Part shown: positions 62,253 through 64,000 of the stretch, in pieces
How positions within the stretch are numbered: the stretch's first letter is position 1
Layout of the letters: each line of letters begins with the position of its first letter
NCBI RefSeq assembly: GCF_000732325.1
Contig: NZ_BBIW01000012.1
Coordinates: 62,001 to 126,000, forward strand
Length of the DNA stretch: 64,000 nucleotides
Reading direction: 5' to 3'
Source of the DNA: Paenibacillus sp. TCA20
Lineage (GTDB): Bacteria; Bacillota; Bacilli; Paenibacillales; Paenibacillaceae
Notes under the pieces: generated by a model
The model's database searches: none
What the model saw: only the letters and a program-made list of their open reading frames with translations
What the model was told of the DNA's origin: nothing
Program-made: the position numbers and the translations under genes

Positions 62253-63029
62253 TTGCTCTATTTCACCCTGGCTCGAAAGGCCTACGCACGAAACCTGCAG
62301 TATCGCAGTGCACATATGGTGCACAATATCGCCAGTGCCTTGTTCGGCTACTTGTATGCCTGTATCTGGATCGGCATCGGTCGTGACAATGCGCTCGGTG
62401 AATACGGAACCTACGGGATGGTCAGTTACATTGCGTTCACGCAAGCGTCCTTGTGGGTTACGACATTCTTGACGAGTGGACTCGGTATCCCTGAGACCGT
62501 ACGGACAGGGCATATTGCCATGGATTTAATGCGGCCCGTCCACCTGTTCACTCATCTGATGAGCCGGGAATGGGGACAGGTGCTGTACCAGTTTATATTC
62601 AAATCCATTCCGATCTACCTCGTTTATCTCATTGCATTCAACCTGCAGCTTCCTACAGATGGCATGACTTACATATGGACAGCAATGAGTCTGCTTGGAG
62701 CTGCCTACATGGGAATATGCATCAATTACATCATTGGTGCTACAGCCATGTGGACGACGGAGTCGGCTTGGCTGCAGTGGACTCATCATGCACTCGTAAA
62801 TTTGCTTGCCGGATTCTTTATCCCCATTGAATGGCTGCCGGAATGGCTGCAAAGCGTTGCCTGGCTGTCACCTTATCCTTATCTTCTGTATGTACCCACC
62901 CGGATCTATCTAGGATACCCGGATGCTCATCTGCTTGCAGGTACCGTGATTTGGGGTGTGCTGCTCACCTTGCTTTGTTTCCTTGCGACCTATTTTCTAA
63001 GACGAAAAGTGGAGGTGCAGGGCGGATGA
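62253..63029 (+). CDS. ABC-2 family transporter permease (COG4587-like)
   Basis: This 258-residue membrane protein begins with the amphipathic KAYARNLQYRSAHMVHNIAS and has six hydrophobic segments. The family pairs with another permease and a COG4586-type ATPase, both next to it, in exporters of unknown substrate. TTG 62253 follows GGAGGTG by seven bases; 37 more in-frame codons upstream cover the promoter region and are unlikely to be translated. The ATG of the next gene overlaps its stop (ATGA). Confidence 0.88.
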   Translation: MLYFTLARKAYARNLQYRSAHMVHNIASALFGYLYACIWIGIGRDNALGEYGTYGMVSYIAFTQASLWVTTFLTSGLGIPETVRTGHIAMDLMRPVHLFTHLMSREWGQVLYQFIFKSIPIYLVYLIAFNLQLPTDGMTYIWTAMSLLGAAYMGICINYIIGATAMWTTESAWLQWTHHALVNLLAGFFIPIEWLPEWLQSVAWLSPYPYLLYVPTRIYLGYPDAHLLAGTVIWGVLLTLLCFLATYFLRRKVEVQGG

Positions 63030-63835
63030 AGCAGAACAAGCTGACAGCATACTTTGAACTCTATTCTCTTCTCATACGTACCAGCGTCAAAAGCTCCATG
63101 CAGTACAAATTTAATTTCTTTCTAGGCTCCTTGCTTGCCGCGCTCATTCAAATTGCGGAATTTCTCATGATTGCCATCGTCCTGAACCGATTCGGAGCCA
63201 TTCAAGGCTGGTCCATCTATGAAGTCGGGTATTTGTTTGCCATGATGACCTTATCCAAAACGGTGTACCGCTCACTTGCCAATGAAGTGCACCATCTGGA
63301 GAGATATCTGGTCAGCGGGGACATGGATCAGCTGCTCACAAGGCCGCTGCCCGTATTGTTCACGTTATTGCCTCAGCGCTTCCGGATTATGCTTGGTGAA
63401 TGGCTGCAGGGAGGCTTTGTGTTCGGCTGGTCCATTTACGGCATGATGAACTCGGGGCAGATCAGCTGGGTTGCCATCCCGCAGTCACTGTTTATCATTC
63501 TTACCGGATCGGTCATCTTGTTCTCCATCGGTCTTGCTACGGCTACGCTCGGATTCTGGACGACACGGATCAGCGAGCTGCAGACGTTTACTGAGGACGC
63601 AGCCGGAACGGCGGCAAGGTATCCCATATCACTGTATCCCAACTGGCTTGCTTCGCTGCTCCTGGTAGTCCTTCCTGTGGGACTGGTCAATTATGTACCG
63701 GCACTTTACATTTTACGCGGTGAGGTCGGACCTTGGGTGCTTGGACTCGTACTGGGTGCGGCATTCGTGTGCTTGGCAGTAAGCCTCAGGTTCTGGAGTT
63801 TTGGCATAACGAAATATCAGAGTACAGGAAGCTAA
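63026..63835 (+). CDS. ABC-2 family transporter permease (COG3694-like)
   Basis: The 269-residue protein has six membrane segments and the cytoplasmic block NEVHHLERYLVSGDMDQLLTRP, characteristic of this permease group. ATG 63026 overlaps the preceding stop by four bases. A longer frame beginning at 62831 lies in another frame over the first permease and is not credible. It is the partner of the permease before it. Confidence 0.9.
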   Translation: MKQNKLTAYFELYSLLIRTSVKSSMQYKFNFFLGSLLAALIQIAEFLMIAIVLNRFGAIQGWSIYEVGYLFAMMTLSKTVYRSLANEVHHLERYLVSGDMDQLLTRPLPVLFTLLPQRFRIMLGEWLQGGFVFGWSIYGMMNSGQISWVAIPQSLFIILTGSVILFSIGLATATLGFWTTRISELQTFTEDAAGTAARYPISLYPNWLASLLLVVLPVGLVNYVPALYILRGEVGPWVLGLVLGAAFVCLAVSLRFWSFGITKYQSTGS

Positions 63836-63852
63836 AGGAGGAATCACTCACA

Positions 63853-64000
63853 ATGATTGAAGTTCAGCAGCTGCACAAAGAATTTAAGATACCAATTGTA
63901 CAGGAAGGCAGGTTCTCTGGCCTGCGTACCTTTTTCTCCAGGCAATATCATGTAAAAAAAGCAGTGACCAACATCAGCTTCACAATTCAACCGGGTGAAT
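63853..64000 (+). CDS. ABC-2 exporter ATP-binding protein, cut by window end
   Basis: Only the first 49 codons are present: MIEVQQLHKEFKIPIVQ, then GLRTFFSRQYHVKKAVTNI and SFTIQPGE, the start of an ABC ATPase with the long beta insertion of COG4586-type proteins. Walker A lies beyond the window. AGGAGG is ten bases before the ATG. It completes the second exporter with the two permeases. Confidence 0.88.
   Translation, partial: MIEVQQLHKEFKIPIVQEGRFSGLRTFFSRQYHVKKAVTNISFTIQPGE

Noticed and set aside
62831..63025. 65-codon N-terminal extension of the second ABC-2 permease
   Set aside because: It is read out of frame over the first permease and its residues do not fit the family; ATG 63026 with ATGA overlap is the better start.
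1..64000. tRNA/rRNA genes, CRISPR arrays, transposases, phage genes
   Set aside because: I looked for cloverleaf-like sequences, regularly spaced repeats and transposase or integrase motifs on both strands and found none convincing.

Overview
The window reads as a low-to-mid GC Gram-positive chromosome, most likely Paenibacillus. Strong GGAGG-type ribosome sites, many CUT1 sugar importers of the LplB/YtcP/LplA type, a membrane-bound AraC sensor-regulator, a PTS-regulated mannitol operon, cre-like boxes and a GH67 aldouronate locus all point that way. I see no tRNA, rRNA, CRISPR array, prophage or intact insertion sequence.

Layout. 1-3857: a CUT1 ABC importer (Ugp-like binding protein cut by the window edge, ATPase, two permeases). 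4178-24977: a large glycan-foraging locus with GH3 and GH38; an ATPase-less oligosaccharide importer with its lipoprotein; a divergent membrane AraC regulator; then a tightly packed run of two GH29 alpha-L-fucosidases, a GH125 alpha-mannosidase, a lone CBM9-like protein, an 882-residue transglutaminase-fold protein and a GH18 enzyme. None of these enzymes has a signal peptide. The set matches import and cytoplasmic dismantling of fucosylated, mannose-rich glycans such as N-glycans or glycopeptides. The transglutaminase-fold protein carries a GRCGE motif like that of eukaryotic peptide:N-glycanase, which makes it the most interesting gene here.

25186-31296: small genes (MazG-like, membrane protein, Sm-like), then a minus-strand operon of an MMPL/RND exporter, an OmpR-type two-component pair and a small multi-span membrane protein. 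31569-37834: a polysaccharide deacetylase and the mannitol operon mtlR-mtlA(EIICBA)-mtlD. 38164-43498: single small genes, including a tandem pair of related short proteins sharing a Y-x-LEEP-x-P motif, a 45-residue zinc ribbon, a GNAT acetyltransferase, an acyl-CoA synthetase and an AraC/GyrI regulator.

43660-48021: a heterodimeric ABC exporter whose first subunit is frameshifted, and an AlkD-like DNA glycosylase. 48489-55813: a GH67 aldouronate locus (two permeases, lipoprotein, NIF3-like protein, GntR regulator, alpha-glucuronidase) without the xylanase and xylosidase found in some related clusters. 55948-58043: a beta-lactamase-fold serine hydrolase and folD under a recognisable ZTP (pfl) riboswitch. 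58468-64000: an ECF sigma/anti-sigma pair coupled to an ABC-2 exporter, followed by a second ABC-2 exporter cut by the window end.
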